In this document: piece after piece, positions 1-6,259 of the stretch | Layout: each line of letters begins with the position of its first letter | How positions within the stretch are numbered: position 1 is the stretch's first letter | NCBI GenBank assembly: GCA_023394035.1 | Contig: JAEXBK010000073.1 | Location: 1 to 15,272 of the forward strand | Direction of reading: 5' to 3' | Source of the DNA: Bacillota bacterium | Lineage (GTDB): Bacteria; Bacillota; Clostridia; Peptostreptococcales; Anaerovoracaceae | DNA length: 15,272 bases | The notes under the pieces: model-generated | Database searches by the model: none | The model's input: the letters and a program-made list of their open reading frames with translations, nothing else | Told to the model about the DNA's origin: nothing | Position numbers and translations under genes: made by a program

Positions 1-128
1 TCATAGAGCGAAAAGTCGAGTATTATTTCACCTTCGTTTCCTACAGGATCTATCTGCTTAAGTCCGCCATAACGGCTTCCCATTCCTGCTGCCATGATCA
101 CAAGGGTAGGTCTCGTTATTTTTTCCAT
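1..128 (-). CDS. Sugar-phosphate nucleotidyltransferase family protein, N-terminal fragment
   Basis: This is the first 42 codons of a gene that runs off the left edge. The reverse-strand translation begins MEKITRPTLVIMAAGMGSRY and continues GGLKQIDPVG. The LVIMAAGMGSRYGGLKQ stretch is the glycine-rich nucleotide-binding loop of the NTP_transferase (nucleotidyltransferase) superfamily, whose members join a nucleoside triphosphate to a sugar phosphate or phosphocholine. An ATG at 134 lies only 2 nt from the GAGG at 137-140, so the ATG at 128, with 8 nt spacing, is the better start. The gene is divergent from the DUF2148 gene. The substrate cannot be told from this fragment. Family assignment is secure; exact function is open. 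Confidence 0.82.
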   Translation of the reverse strand, partial: MEKITRPTLVIMAAGMGSRYGGLKQIDPVGNEGEIILDFSLY

Positions 129-147
129 CGTCATTACCTCGTTTCGA

Positions 148-176
148 TTTTTAATTATTATATCACATGGTATAAT
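148..176 (+). promoter_or_regulatory. Promoter of the DUF2148 gene
   Basis: A perfect TATAAT lies at 171-176, preceded by TGG (168-170), an extended -10 configuration that can make up for the poor -35 region (T-rich, 148-153). A start near 183 would give a leader of about 40 nt, and the AAGGAG at 211-216 fits the ATG at 224. Confidence 0.5.
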
Positions 177-185
177 GTCTGCAAA
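157..185 (-). promoter_or_regulatory. Promoter of the nucleotidyltransferase gene
   Basis: On the minus strand a TTTGCA (-35, 185-180) is followed after 17 nt by TATAAT (-10, 162-157), with an upstream TGn extended -10 element. The predicted transcript starts near 150, just before the GAGG ribosome binding site. It overlaps the plus-strand promoter in the same 95-bp gap, so the two divergent genes may interfere with or be co-regulated by each other. Confidence 0.5.
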
Positions 186-223
186 GGCAGTCAAGATACT
201 GATATGCGAAAAGGAGATTCACT

Positions 224-772
224 ATGATAAGAACGATGAAGGATTCAGAGCTTTCCGCAGCCATCCGCGTTGCGGATATGATGGTTACGGCGGCACACAC
301 GGCACCTAAGGGTAACGGACTCGACAAAATAGAAGCACTTGTTTTGACGGGCGAAGAAAAGGAAAGACTTTGCGAGGAGATGGAGGCTGCCGGCAAGGAA
401 TATGAGCTTGCATTTTTCCTTCGTGATGCAGGCAACGTAAGGGCAAGCCATGCGATAGTTTTGATAGCGGCAAAACCGTCACCGAGCGGCGTTTCGCACT
501 GTGGCATGTGCGGCTTTAAGGACTGTGCGGAAATGGTCAAAAATAACGGAGTATGTTCATTCAGCGCAACGGATCTAGGAATCGCGATAGGCTCTGCGGT
601 TTCGATCGCAGCCGACCACAGGATAGATAATCGCGTCATGTATTCGGCAGGACGCGCCGCCCTAAGGCTCGATTTGTTCGAAGGCAGGGCTGCGCTTTGC
701 TACGGCATTCCGCTTTCAACAACATCAAAGAGCATATTCTTTGATCGTGCTCCGGGAGCAGTGCTGCTTTAA
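224..772 (+). CDS. DUF2148 ferredoxin-domain protein
   Basis: The 182-aa protein matches the DUF2148 family of cytoplasmic ferredoxin-like proteins found mainly in anaerobes. The diagnostic part is the cysteine cluster C93-x2-C96-x4-C101-x9-C111, which probably binds a [4Fe-4S] cluster. It is followed by the conserved DLGIAIGSAVSIAADHRIDNR and MYSAGRAA segments (residues 117-146). An N-terminal helical part (MKDSELSAAIRVADMMVTAA) precedes a region that also fits the family. The AAGGAG at 211-216 supports the ATG at 224. The 94-aa membrane protein gene follows after 23 bp, so the two are probably co-transcribed. The biochemical role of DUF2148 is not established. An electron-transfer or redox-linked function is inferred only from the cysteines. 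Confidence 0.85.
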   Translation: MIRTMKDSELSAAIRVADMMVTAAHTAPKGNGLDKIEALVLTGEEKERLCEEMEAAGKEYELAFFLRDAGNVRASHAIVLIAAKPSPSGVSHCGMCGFKDCAEMVKNNGVCSFSATDLGIAIGSAVSIAADHRIDNRVMYSAGRAALRLDLFEGRAALCYGIPLSTTSKSIFFDRAPGAVLL

Positions 773-795
773 GCAAAATATGGGGGATCGCTCAA

Positions 796-1080
796 ATGTG
801 GATTTTACTCGGCGTCGCTGCAATCATTACGGCAATACTAAACATTATCTTCTTTGCGGCACATAAAGAAACAAAATATCTAAGGTTCGCGAGCCTTTCG
901 CTTACCGCACTTACGGGGTGTTCTTTTTATTACGATGCGGCGCAGCGCGTAATAAAAGAGGATTGGTCCGGTCTGATGGATATACTGCCTACAATGTCAA
1001 AGGCACTTTGGGTGTGCGTTATCTTATCGATTTTGATCAACTGCATATCATTATTTTCGCGATCGGGAAAGAAGCTTTAG
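796..1080 (+). CDS. Small hypothetical membrane protein (94 aa)
   Basis: I do not recognise this protein family. The sequence shows two clear hydrophobic helices, at residues 2-21 (starting WILLGVAAIITAIL) and 69-87 (ALWVCVILSILINC), with a weaker third candidate around 30-46. They are separated by a charged loop, and the tail SRSGKKL is basic. That suggests an integral membrane protein of two or three passes. A GGGGGA about 8 nt before the ATG could serve as ribosome binding site. It directly follows the DUF2148 gene in the same direction. The stop codon TAG is also the first triplet of the first promoter repeat of the Fic operon. Confidence 0.6.
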   Translation: MWILLGVAAIITAILNIIFFAAHKETKYLRFASLSLTALTGCSFYYDAAQRVIKEDWSGLMDILPTMSKALWVCVILSILINCISLFSRSGKKL

Positions 1081-1130
1081 GGAACTTTTTACGAAAATGC
1101 GGAGTGAAAGTTCCCTATTTTCTTGTTTTT
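1078..1130 (+). terminator. Possible terminator after the 94-aa gene, formed by the first repeat pair
   Basis: TAGGGAACTTT (1078-1088) and AAAGTTCCCTA (1107-1117) can form an 11-bp stem with an 18-nt loop. A T-rich run follows (TTTTCTTGTTTTTT, 1118-1130). The loop is long for an intrinsic terminator and the same element recurs downstream, so the arms may be protein-binding sites rather than, or as well as, a terminator. Confidence 0.4.
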
Positions 1131-1151
1131 TAGGGAACTTTATTATATAAT
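1123..1151 (+). promoter_or_regulatory. Promoter of the Fic-AlkZ-like-GNAT operon
   Basis: TTGTTT (-35, 1123-1128) and a perfect TATAAT (-10, 1146-1151) are separated by 17 nt. The predicted start is near 1158, and GAGG at 1175-1178 is 6 nt before the ATG at 1185. The promoter is interleaved with the 11-bp repeats, which points to tight regulation. Confidence 0.7.
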
Positions 1152-1184
1152 ATCTTAATAAAAGTTCCCTAAAAGAGGTTTGAA

Positions 1185-2135
1185 ATGGAAAACGCATTTT
1201 CAGAAATTCAGTTTTTATTGCAAGAAAAAGCAGAAACACAAGCACGAATTAAACTTATCCCCTATGACGGCACTCCCGAAGTAAAAGAGAGCTCGAGTGG
1301 AAAATATTTGTATATAAGAAAAAGGATAGGAAGTCGTTTGACATCCACATATGTGGACGTTTATTCGGATGCACTTTATGAGCTTCTGCTCAGAAATACC
1401 AAAGAGCTGAGAGCTCTGAAAAAAAACATACGCAGTATAGATAAGCGACTTGCAGCGCTCGGATATGTGCCATCGGAGCTGCCTCTGCGTATACTTCAAA
1501 ATCTCGATTTTGCAAGAGCTCACATAAAAGACAACATATACAATCAAGCCATTCTGGAAGGAGTTGCAACTTCATTTCCTCAAACGGAAGACATTATTGA
1601 CAACGGTACAGTTAGCGGAATGACGGCAAATGATATTCAGAAGATCCTAAATCTGAAACATGCATGGGAATTCATATTGGATTGTGACGTGATACAGGCA
1701 AACTCCGATTATTATTTATTCTGTCACATTGCAAAACTCGTAAATGAAGGATTCTTTACGAATGGTGGAAGATTAAGAAGTGTTCCCGTAAAAATCGGAG
1801 GAAGCTCATACATCCCTCCTATTCCCGACGAGGTAAAATTCAAAGAAAAAATCACGAAAATTACAGAAGCCAAAAGAGAAGCTATTGATGTAGCTATAGA
1901 ACTTTCGATGTATTGCATGAAAACGCAAGCCTTTATCGATGGTAATAAAAGAGCATCGATAATATTTGCAAATCATTTTTTGATAGGTCGGGGGCAAGGC
2001 TTTCTTGTTGTTCCGGAAGAGCATGTTCCGGAATTCAAGAAAAAACTCGTCGCATATTACGAAGGTGAAGATGACGAAATTCTGAGCCGTTTCCTAAAGG
2101 AAAAATGTTGGAAGAAGTTAAATACTTATGAATAA
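1185..2135 (+). CDS. Fic-domain protein with His-to-Gln change in the active-site motif
   Basis: This 316-aa protein has a Fic fold. An N-terminal coiled region (about residues 1-95) is followed by the family core. The hairpin or flap region RLRSVPVKIGGSSYIPPIP spans about 196-214, and the catalytic loop is Q248-A-F-I-D-G-N-K-R256. Known Fic enzymes move AMP or related groups onto proteins using the consensus H-x-F-x-D-G-N-[GK]-R. Here the aligned catalytic position is Gln, while F250, D252, G253, N254 and R256 are kept. A helix with Q121-A-I-L-E125-G126 resembles the auto-inhibitory [ST]xxxE[GN] motif, but the Ser/Thr position is Gln. Its promoter carries four repeats, and it overlaps the next gene by 8 bp. 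Catalysis may be lost or altered. The Fic family call is firm; the activity is not. Confidence 0.85.
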   Translation: MENAFSEIQFLLQEKAETQARIKLIPYDGTPEVKESSSGKYLYIRKRIGSRLTSTYVDVYSDALYELLLRNTKELRALKKNIRSIDKRLAALGYVPSELPLRILQNLDFARAHIKDNIYNQAILEGVATSFPQTEDIIDNGTVSGMTANDIQKILNLKHAWEFILDCDVIQANSDYYLFCHIAKLVNEGFFTNGGRLRSVPVKIGGSSYIPPIPDEVKFKEKITKITEAKREAIDVAIELSMYCMKTQAFIDGNKRASIIFANHFLIGRGQGFLVVPEEHVPEFKKKLVAYYEGEDDEILSRFLKEKCWKKLNTYE

Positions 2136-3153
2136 GATGAATTTAGAAGAATGGAAGGCTATAGTCCTCAATAAAATGGGCTTAATTACGCCTATGTCGG
2201 CTACGGAAATATGCCGCAAGCACAACGGAGTTCAAGCTCAATTCCAGTCATATGCGGACGAGGGCTTCAGATCAAGGATGAGCAAGGCTGATTTTGACAG
2301 CGATTGGAGCAAAGACATCGTAAGGCAGTGGTCGATACGCGGAACCGTGCACGCCTATCTTAAAGAGGAAATCCCCCTTTATTTACATGAGGGCAGAACT
2401 TATTTCAGACCCAATCTCCATATGCCTTCGAGGGACGGCAAGGTATCAAGCAAAGAAAAAAGCCACTTTGCTAAAGTGATTTTGGACAGCCTGAAATCAG
2501 GCAACAAAGATCGCGACGAACTCAAAGCCGTCTGCCGCGAGAACGGACTTGATGCGGAAAAAGAAAAATCGTTGTTTAACGCTTGGGGCGGCATAATAGC
2601 CTCGCTCATTTCAGAAGGCATGATATATCAGGAATACGGCAGAAGAAGCTTCGGACTCCTCGACAGTTATCAGCCTATGGATAAGGAAAGTGCAGAGCTT
2701 GAGATTGCAAGAAGATATTTCTCCGGCTTCGGTCCGGTATCTTTAGCCGACGCAAGATACTATTTCAAGGAAAACAAAGCCGTAATCGAAGACCGCATGA
2801 AAAGGCTCGATCTGAATACTGTAGATGTGAACGGCAATACGAGATTCTATTTCGGTGAGCTTTCGCCACCGACCGAAATCCCGGAAATCCTCTTCATCGC
2901 CGGTTTTGATGCGCTATTGCTCGCCTTTGAAAAACGCGAGAATCCGTTTTTCGATCCGAAACACATTCGCGATATTTACACGATGACCGGAATCCTAAAG
3001 CCTACCGTCATGCTTAACGGCACGCTCGTCGCAACATGGCGCAAAGAAAAAGGTGCGATATACATCAAGCCGTTTGCAAAACTGAAAGCATCCGACAAAA
3101 AGAAAATATCATCAAAGGCGACAGAGGAATACAACCAAGTTTATTTTGAATAG
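2128..3153 (+). CDS. AlkZ-like winged-helix DNA glycosylase family protein (HTH_42)
   Basis: The 341-aa sequence resembles the HTH_42/AlkZ family, whose studied members (AlkZ and YcaQ/AlkX) are DNA glycosylases built from tandem winged helices. They remove bulky or crosslinked alkylated bases. The catalytic signature of the family is Q-phi-Q or Q-phi-D. Here HNGVQAQ gives Q36-A-Q38, preceded by an N-terminal winged-helix region. RQWSIRGTVHAY (about residues 66-77) and the C-terminal LFIAGFDALLLAFEKRENPFFDP also fit the family. The start ATG at 2128 overlaps the end of the Fic gene (ATGAATAA), with GGAAGAAG at 2109-2116. An ATG at 2137 is the alternative. Translational coupling suggests joint production with Fic. 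Relatives give self-resistance to DNA-alkylating natural products, but the substrate here is unknown. Confidence 0.78.
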   Translation: MNKMNLEEWKAIVLNKMGLITPMSATEICRKHNGVQAQFQSYADEGFRSRMSKADFDSDWSKDIVRQWSIRGTVHAYLKEEIPLYLHEGRTYFRPNLHMPSRDGKVSSKEKSHFAKVILDSLKSGNKDRDELKAVCRENGLDAEKEKSLFNAWGGIIASLISEGMIYQEYGRRSFGLLDSYQPMDKESAELEIARRYFSGFGPVSLADARYYFKENKAVIEDRMKRLDLNTVDVNGNTRFYFGELSPPTEIPEILFIAGFDALLLAFEKRENPFFDPKHIRDIYTMTGILKPTVMLNGTLVATWRKEKGAIYIKPFAKLKASDKKKISSKATEEYNQVYFE

Positions 3154-3161
3154 GAGATCCA

Positions 3162-3659
3162 TTGAATATAAATCTATTATCCAATCGTTATAAGGTCAAA
3201 AGGCTGACCGAAAACGACATCGAAGAGATATATGCGCTGTGCATCAAAAACACGATGTACTATCAACACTGTCCACCACTTGTATCAAAAGAGTCCGTCT
3301 CTGACGATATGAAAGCATTACCTCCCGGCAAGCTCATGGATGACAAATTTTATCTGGGATATTTTGACGGAGATCGTCTTATTGCTGTGCTCGACCTCAT
3401 CATGCATTTCCCGGACGAACATACTGCGTTTATAGGGTTCTTTATGACGGATGTGGGTGTTCAAAAGACAGGAACCGGGAGTGAAATAATAAGCGAACTT
3501 TGCGGCGGCTTGTCCGCTCTCGGGATTTCACATCTGCGGCTTGCATGGATAAAGGGAAATTCGCAAGCGGAACATTTCTGGCATAAAAACGGATTTACGG
3601 AACTCAAAGAATCCTGTGACGATGACCGTTTAGTTGTAGTCGCTACTCGTGATATTTGA
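3162..3659 (+). CDS. GNAT-family N-acetyltransferase
   Basis: This 165-aa protein has the GNAT layout. An N-terminal KVKRLTENDIEEIYAL strand-helix is followed by a central strand (FYLGYFDGDRLIAVLDL). The acetyl-CoA-binding motif A is at about 96-112 (MTDVGVQKTGTGSEI), with the Q/R-x-x-G-x-G/A signature at Q101-G106. The C-terminal AEHFWHKNGF segment (136-145) is typical of the fold. The enzyme would transfer an acetyl group from acetyl-CoA to an amine whose identity cannot be inferred. Translation starts at TTG (3162) with AGGAG 5 nt upstream; no suitable ATG is nearby. It begins 8 bp after the AlkZ-like gene and is the third gene of the operon. An unused ribosome binding site follows its stop. 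Confidence 0.85.
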   Translation: MNINLLSNRYKVKRLTENDIEEIYALCIKNTMYYQHCPPLVSKESVSDDMKALPPGKLMDDKFYLGYFDGDRLIAVLDLIMHFPDEHTAFIGFFMTDVGVQKTGTGSEIISELCGGLSALGISHLRLAWIKGNSQAEHFWHKNGFTELKESCDDDRLVVVATRDI

Positions 3660-3662
3660 TTT

Positions 3663-3670
3663 AGGAGGAG
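3663..3670 (+). other. Orphan ribosome binding site after the GNAT gene
   Basis: A near-perfect AGGAGGAG lies 4 bp after the GNAT stop codon. No start codon at the right distance opens a reading frame: the following sequence is CTATTAACTCTATAAAT, and TAA stops come quickly. It looks like the remaining translation signal of a fourth operon gene whose body is gone, consistent with a breakpoint near 3671. Confidence 0.55.
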
Positions 3671-3684
3671 CTATTAACTCTATA

Positions 3685-3711
3685 AATATTTTAAATTAAA
3701 TATAAAATATT
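3685..3711. repeat. AT-only inverted repeat at the left edge of the island
   Basis: AATATTTTA (3685-3693) and TAAAATATT (3703-3711) are perfect 9-bp arms around a 9-bp A/T spacer. The surrounding 3671-3712 stretch is almost all A/T and has no coding signal. A hairpin is possible, but in such low-complexity DNA it may be chance. Confidence 0.4.
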
Positions 3712-3749
3712 CATACCCCCGAATGCTTACCAAATATTTCTCTCTCACC

Positions 3750-3781
3750 AAAAAAGAGAACCGGAGCATATCCGATTCTCT
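3750..3781 (-). terminator. Intrinsic terminator of the surface-protein genes
   Basis: Read on the minus strand, AGAGAATCGGA and TCCGGTTCTCT form an 11-bp stem, with one U-G pair, around a 5-nt loop (TATGC). A T tract (3755-3750) follows directly. It lies about 60 bp past the stop of the 778-aa surface protein, the expected position for ending that transcript. Confidence 0.85.
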
Positions 3782-3841
3782 CTAAATTCTAATTGTATTT
3801 TAAGTTTAAGTGTACGCTTGGAATAATATTTTTATCAAATA

Positions 3842-6178
3842 TTATTTATCCATCTTTCTTCTTGAAACAGCCACTGTTCCTGCTGCTCCCATGGAAACCA
3901 TCAATATTAGCATCCAAGCTACAAAGCCATTATTATCTCCTGTTTCCGGAGTAGTAGATTTTTCTTCCACTTTTTTCTCAGAAGTCTTCTTTGGTTCATT
4001 TCCCGGCTTTACATTATTAGCATTATTACCTGGCTTAACATTAGGTTTTTCATCAGGATTTGGGATTGGCTTTGGATCAGGATTTGGTTTAGGATCTTCT
4101 CCCTGATTTGGTCCGGGTTCAGCGGCTTCCTTGTACTTAAGTGTAAAAGTGATATTCTTGCTGGTTAGGGCTGTGGAATCTGCTCCGTCTTCTTTCTGCT
4201 CGCCCTTCCACTTGTATGTGAATTTTACAGCTGAACCGTTCTTTTTGGTTGCAGTTGCCTTAAATTCTCCAGATACATCTCCGGTAACTTTGTACTCTGT
4301 ATCTGCTTTTGCCTTTGAATTGAACTTTGCTCCCTTTACAGTTACCTTCAGTTCATCATCTACTGAATCTATAGCAGCCTTTAAGTCTGCATAAGTCTTA
4401 ATCTCTGCTTTGTCCTTCAAGCTCATGGTAAATGTTGCTTTGCTTTTTGAAAGTTCAGCATTCGTTACTTCAAACTTATCTCCAACTCCCTCTAAAGTAT
4501 ATTCAGGGTTGTCGCTTCCAAATTCCATTTCATCAGGTAGTTTGATAGTTGCAGTGAAAGTTGTATCCATATCGGACAGAGTGATTTCGTCAGCTGCAGG
4601 ATTGTTAAAATACTTTTCAACTGACTTCATTTCTTCCTTTATTGATTTTACAAATAGCTTACCTGTAAAATCATGACTTGCGTCTTTTTTGCTTTCATAC
4701 ACTTTGTTGTGCTGAGTTTCTTCGCCTATCAAAATGTCTCCGGGAAGTTTTCCGTCTTCTTTTGTGATTTCCTGTGGTTTCTGCGGCGCTTCACCCTTAA
4801 TCTTAACAGTAGCCGTAATCTTGCTTAAATCATTTGGTGCAATTGCATCTGCTCCGGTGGAAGTCTGCTTACCTGTCCAAACATAATTGAAGTTAATGGT
4901 TTTATCAAAAGATTTTGCCTTAGCGGCAAACTTACCTTCCAGAGTACCTGTTACGGTGTAGTTCTTACCTGCTACTGCGCTGTCAGAAAATTTTACATCT
5001 GCTACAGATACCACCAACTCGTCATCTACTGCCATTACCTTTTCAGCTAGAGTCTTATAATCATTTATAGCACCTATATCTTTCAAGGTCAACTTGACAG
5101 TAATCTTCTTGCCGGATATTTCCTGACTCTTCACTTCAAAAGTATCGGCGCCTATCAGTTCTACACGAGGCTTGTCCTTAGCAAATTCTAAGCCTTCCGG
5201 CAAAGTCAGAGTTGCATTAAATTCAGTAGAAATGTCACTAACATCAATTCCGTCTGCAACTGCATTCGGATATACACTTTCCAAATCTTTCATTAAATCT
5301 TTTATAGGCTTCACTTTAAGAGATCCTTCAAAAGATAGGGGGGCGTCCTTAAGTACTTCTAAAACGGCATCATGTTCTGTATTTCCGATTACACTAAGGT
5401 CTGCATCAAGCACTCCATTTGCTCCCATTTCCTCAACTGTCGGTTCATCAGTTTTGAAACAATCCGAAAGACCTTTTGCAAAGTCAACATTTGCTACATC
5501 GGAATTAAAGGTTTGCAATCCGAACCCCATTGCCGCCATAGTGCCACTTGGATAAAATGAAAAATCTCCGCTTCCGGTTATAACACCACTATCAAACTTT
5601 TGTGCCTCTTCCTTGCTATTTGCAATAATAGAATAAGGAATTTCTATTTTAACAGTGTGTGCCGAGGGGTCATTTTTATCATTTAAATAATACTCGTATA
5701 TGGTCTTCCAGTTTACATCGTTCAAATACATTTTGAAATTAACGGTTTTACCGTTTACGGTCTTAACAATTCTATTACCGTTAATAATTGATGAAGTATT
5801 TGCTATTTTTATATCACCTAAGTTTACGGTCTCAGGGAATGTGATATTGTATTCAATATAGGCAATCTTATTCTTCCCTTCACGACCATGAGGATACCAT
5901 CCACTATCTGCCGCCTTTTTCATATCAGCTTCACGAGGTGCAAGTACGTCACTTAACGGAACGTTCATCTTAACAGTTCCATTATAAGTAGCGCTCTTCT
6001 GGTCTGCTCCACATTGTGCAGAGCCATCTTGTATAACATATTGTGCAATAGGCAAACTATCACTTGCCGTTGCAAATACTAACGAGGTGCCAGGCACTAA
6101 CATGCTAATCATTACAAATAGCGATAGTACCAAAGCAAAGACTTTTCTCAAGCCTCGCTTTCTCACATTAAATTTCAT
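3842..6178 (-). CDS. Wall-anchored surface protein with two large internal repeats (778 aa)
   Basis: A secreted, wall-anchored protein. Residues 1-37 form a signal peptide (basic MKFNVRKRGLRK, hydrophobic core, VFATA). An N-terminal domain (about 38-250) is followed by two homologous units of roughly 210 residues (about 256-465 and 477-685). Each has a variable strand-rich part, a LTLPEGLEF or IKLPDEMEF segment, a VDDEL helix end and a closing Tyr/Lys-Trp-x-Gly segment. A Pro/Lys/Asn-rich wall spacer (688-740) leads to TPETG (743-747), a hydrophobic helix and the tail RRKMDK, a class A-type sorting signal with Thr in place of Leu. AGGAGG precedes the ATG. It lies 81 bp after the 1217-aa surface gene and ends at a strong terminator. 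Adhesion is plausible; I do not recognise the repeat domain and no ligand can be named. Confidence 0.82.
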   Translation of the reverse strand: MKFNVRKRGLRKVFALVLSLFVMISMLVPGTSLVFATASDSLPIAQYVIQDGSAQCGADQKSATYNGTVKMNVPLSDVLAPREADMKKAADSGWYPHGREGKNKIAYIEYNITFPETVNLGDIKIANTSSIINGNRIVKTVNGKTVNFKMYLNDVNWKTIYEYYLNDKNDPSAHTVKIEIPYSIIANSKEEAQKFDSGVITGSGDFSFYPSGTMAAMGFGLQTFNSDVANVDFAKGLSDCFKTDEPTVEEMGANGVLDADLSVIGNTEHDAVLEVLKDAPLSFEGSLKVKPIKDLMKDLESVYPNAVADGIDVSDISTEFNATLTLPEGLEFAKDKPRVELIGADTFEVKSQEISGKKITVKLTLKDIGAINDYKTLAEKVMAVDDELVVSVADVKFSDSAVAGKNYTVTGTLEGKFAAKAKSFDKTINFNYVWTGKQTSTGADAIAPNDLSKITATVKIKGEAPQKPQEITKEDGKLPGDILIGEETQHNKVYESKKDASHDFTGKLFVKSIKEEMKSVEKYFNNPAADEITLSDMDTTFTATIKLPDEMEFGSDNPEYTLEGVGDKFEVTNAELSKSKATFTMSLKDKAEIKTYADLKAAIDSVDDELKVTVKGAKFNSKAKADTEYKVTGDVSGEFKATATKKNGSAVKFTYKWKGEQKEDGADSTALTSKNITFTLKYKEAAEPGPNQGEDPKPNPDPKPIPNPDEKPNVKPGNNANNVKPGNEPKKTSEKKVEEKSTTPETGDNNGFVAWMLILMVSMGAAGTVAVSRRKMDK
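4124..5413 (-). repeat. Two diverged tandem domain repeats in the 778-aa surface protein
   Basis: Residues about 256-465 and 477-685 align with an offset of about 220. Paired landmarks are ADGIDVSDISTEFNATLTLP with ADEITLSDMDTTFTATIKLP, AVDDELVVSVADVKF with SVDDELKVTVKGAKF, and TGKQTSTGADA with KGEQKEDGADS. The units are diverged in protein and DNA, so this is an old duplication rather than a fresh expansion. Confidence 0.8.
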
Positions 6179-6222
6179 AATTTTCCTCCTGTTTATTAAA
6201 TTTCATTAAAACGTTTAACAAC

Positions 6223-6250
6223 ATTAACCTAATTAATATTTTGTTGACAA
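6223..6250 (-). promoter_or_regulatory. Weak candidate promoter before the 778-aa surface gene
   Basis: The 81-bp gap has TTGTCA (6250-6245) and, 16 nt on, GTTAAT (6228-6223), a poor -10. No intrinsic terminator is visible after the 1217-aa gene: GTTGA-TTG-TCAAC is a very short stem without a T run. The two genes may therefore share the upstream promoter. Confidence 0.22.
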
Positions 6251-6259
6251 TCAACTCTA

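Larger units (their letters stand above)
1078..1171. repeat. Four alternating 11-bp repeats in the Fic operon promoter (candidate operators)
   Basis: TAGGGAACTTT occurs at 1078-1088 and 1131-1141. Its exact complement AAAGTTCCCTA occurs at 1107-1117 and 1161-1171. All four copies are identical over 11 bp, alternate in direction and form two inverted-repeat pairs about 53 bp apart. The third copy sits in the spacer between -35 and -10 of the Fic promoter. The fourth lies just past the predicted transcription start and before the ribosome binding site. This is the arrangement expected of operators for a repressor. The binding protein is not identified. Confidence 0.75.

Noticed and set aside
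163..639. 158-aa minus-strand frame opposite the DUF2148 gene
   Set aside because: It is antisense to a clear DUF2148 coding region with a ribosome binding site and conserved cysteines.
3822..3846. AATAATATTT/AAATATTATT inverted repeat overlapping the surface-gene stop
   Set aside because: Pure A/T in an A/T-rich stretch with no T tract after it; the real terminator lies further on at 3750-3781.
3810..5560. Plus-strand open frames opposite the 778-aa surface gene
   Set aside because: They are antisense shadows of a gene with signal peptide, repeats, sorting signal, ribosome binding site and terminator; they show no start signals or recognisable domains.
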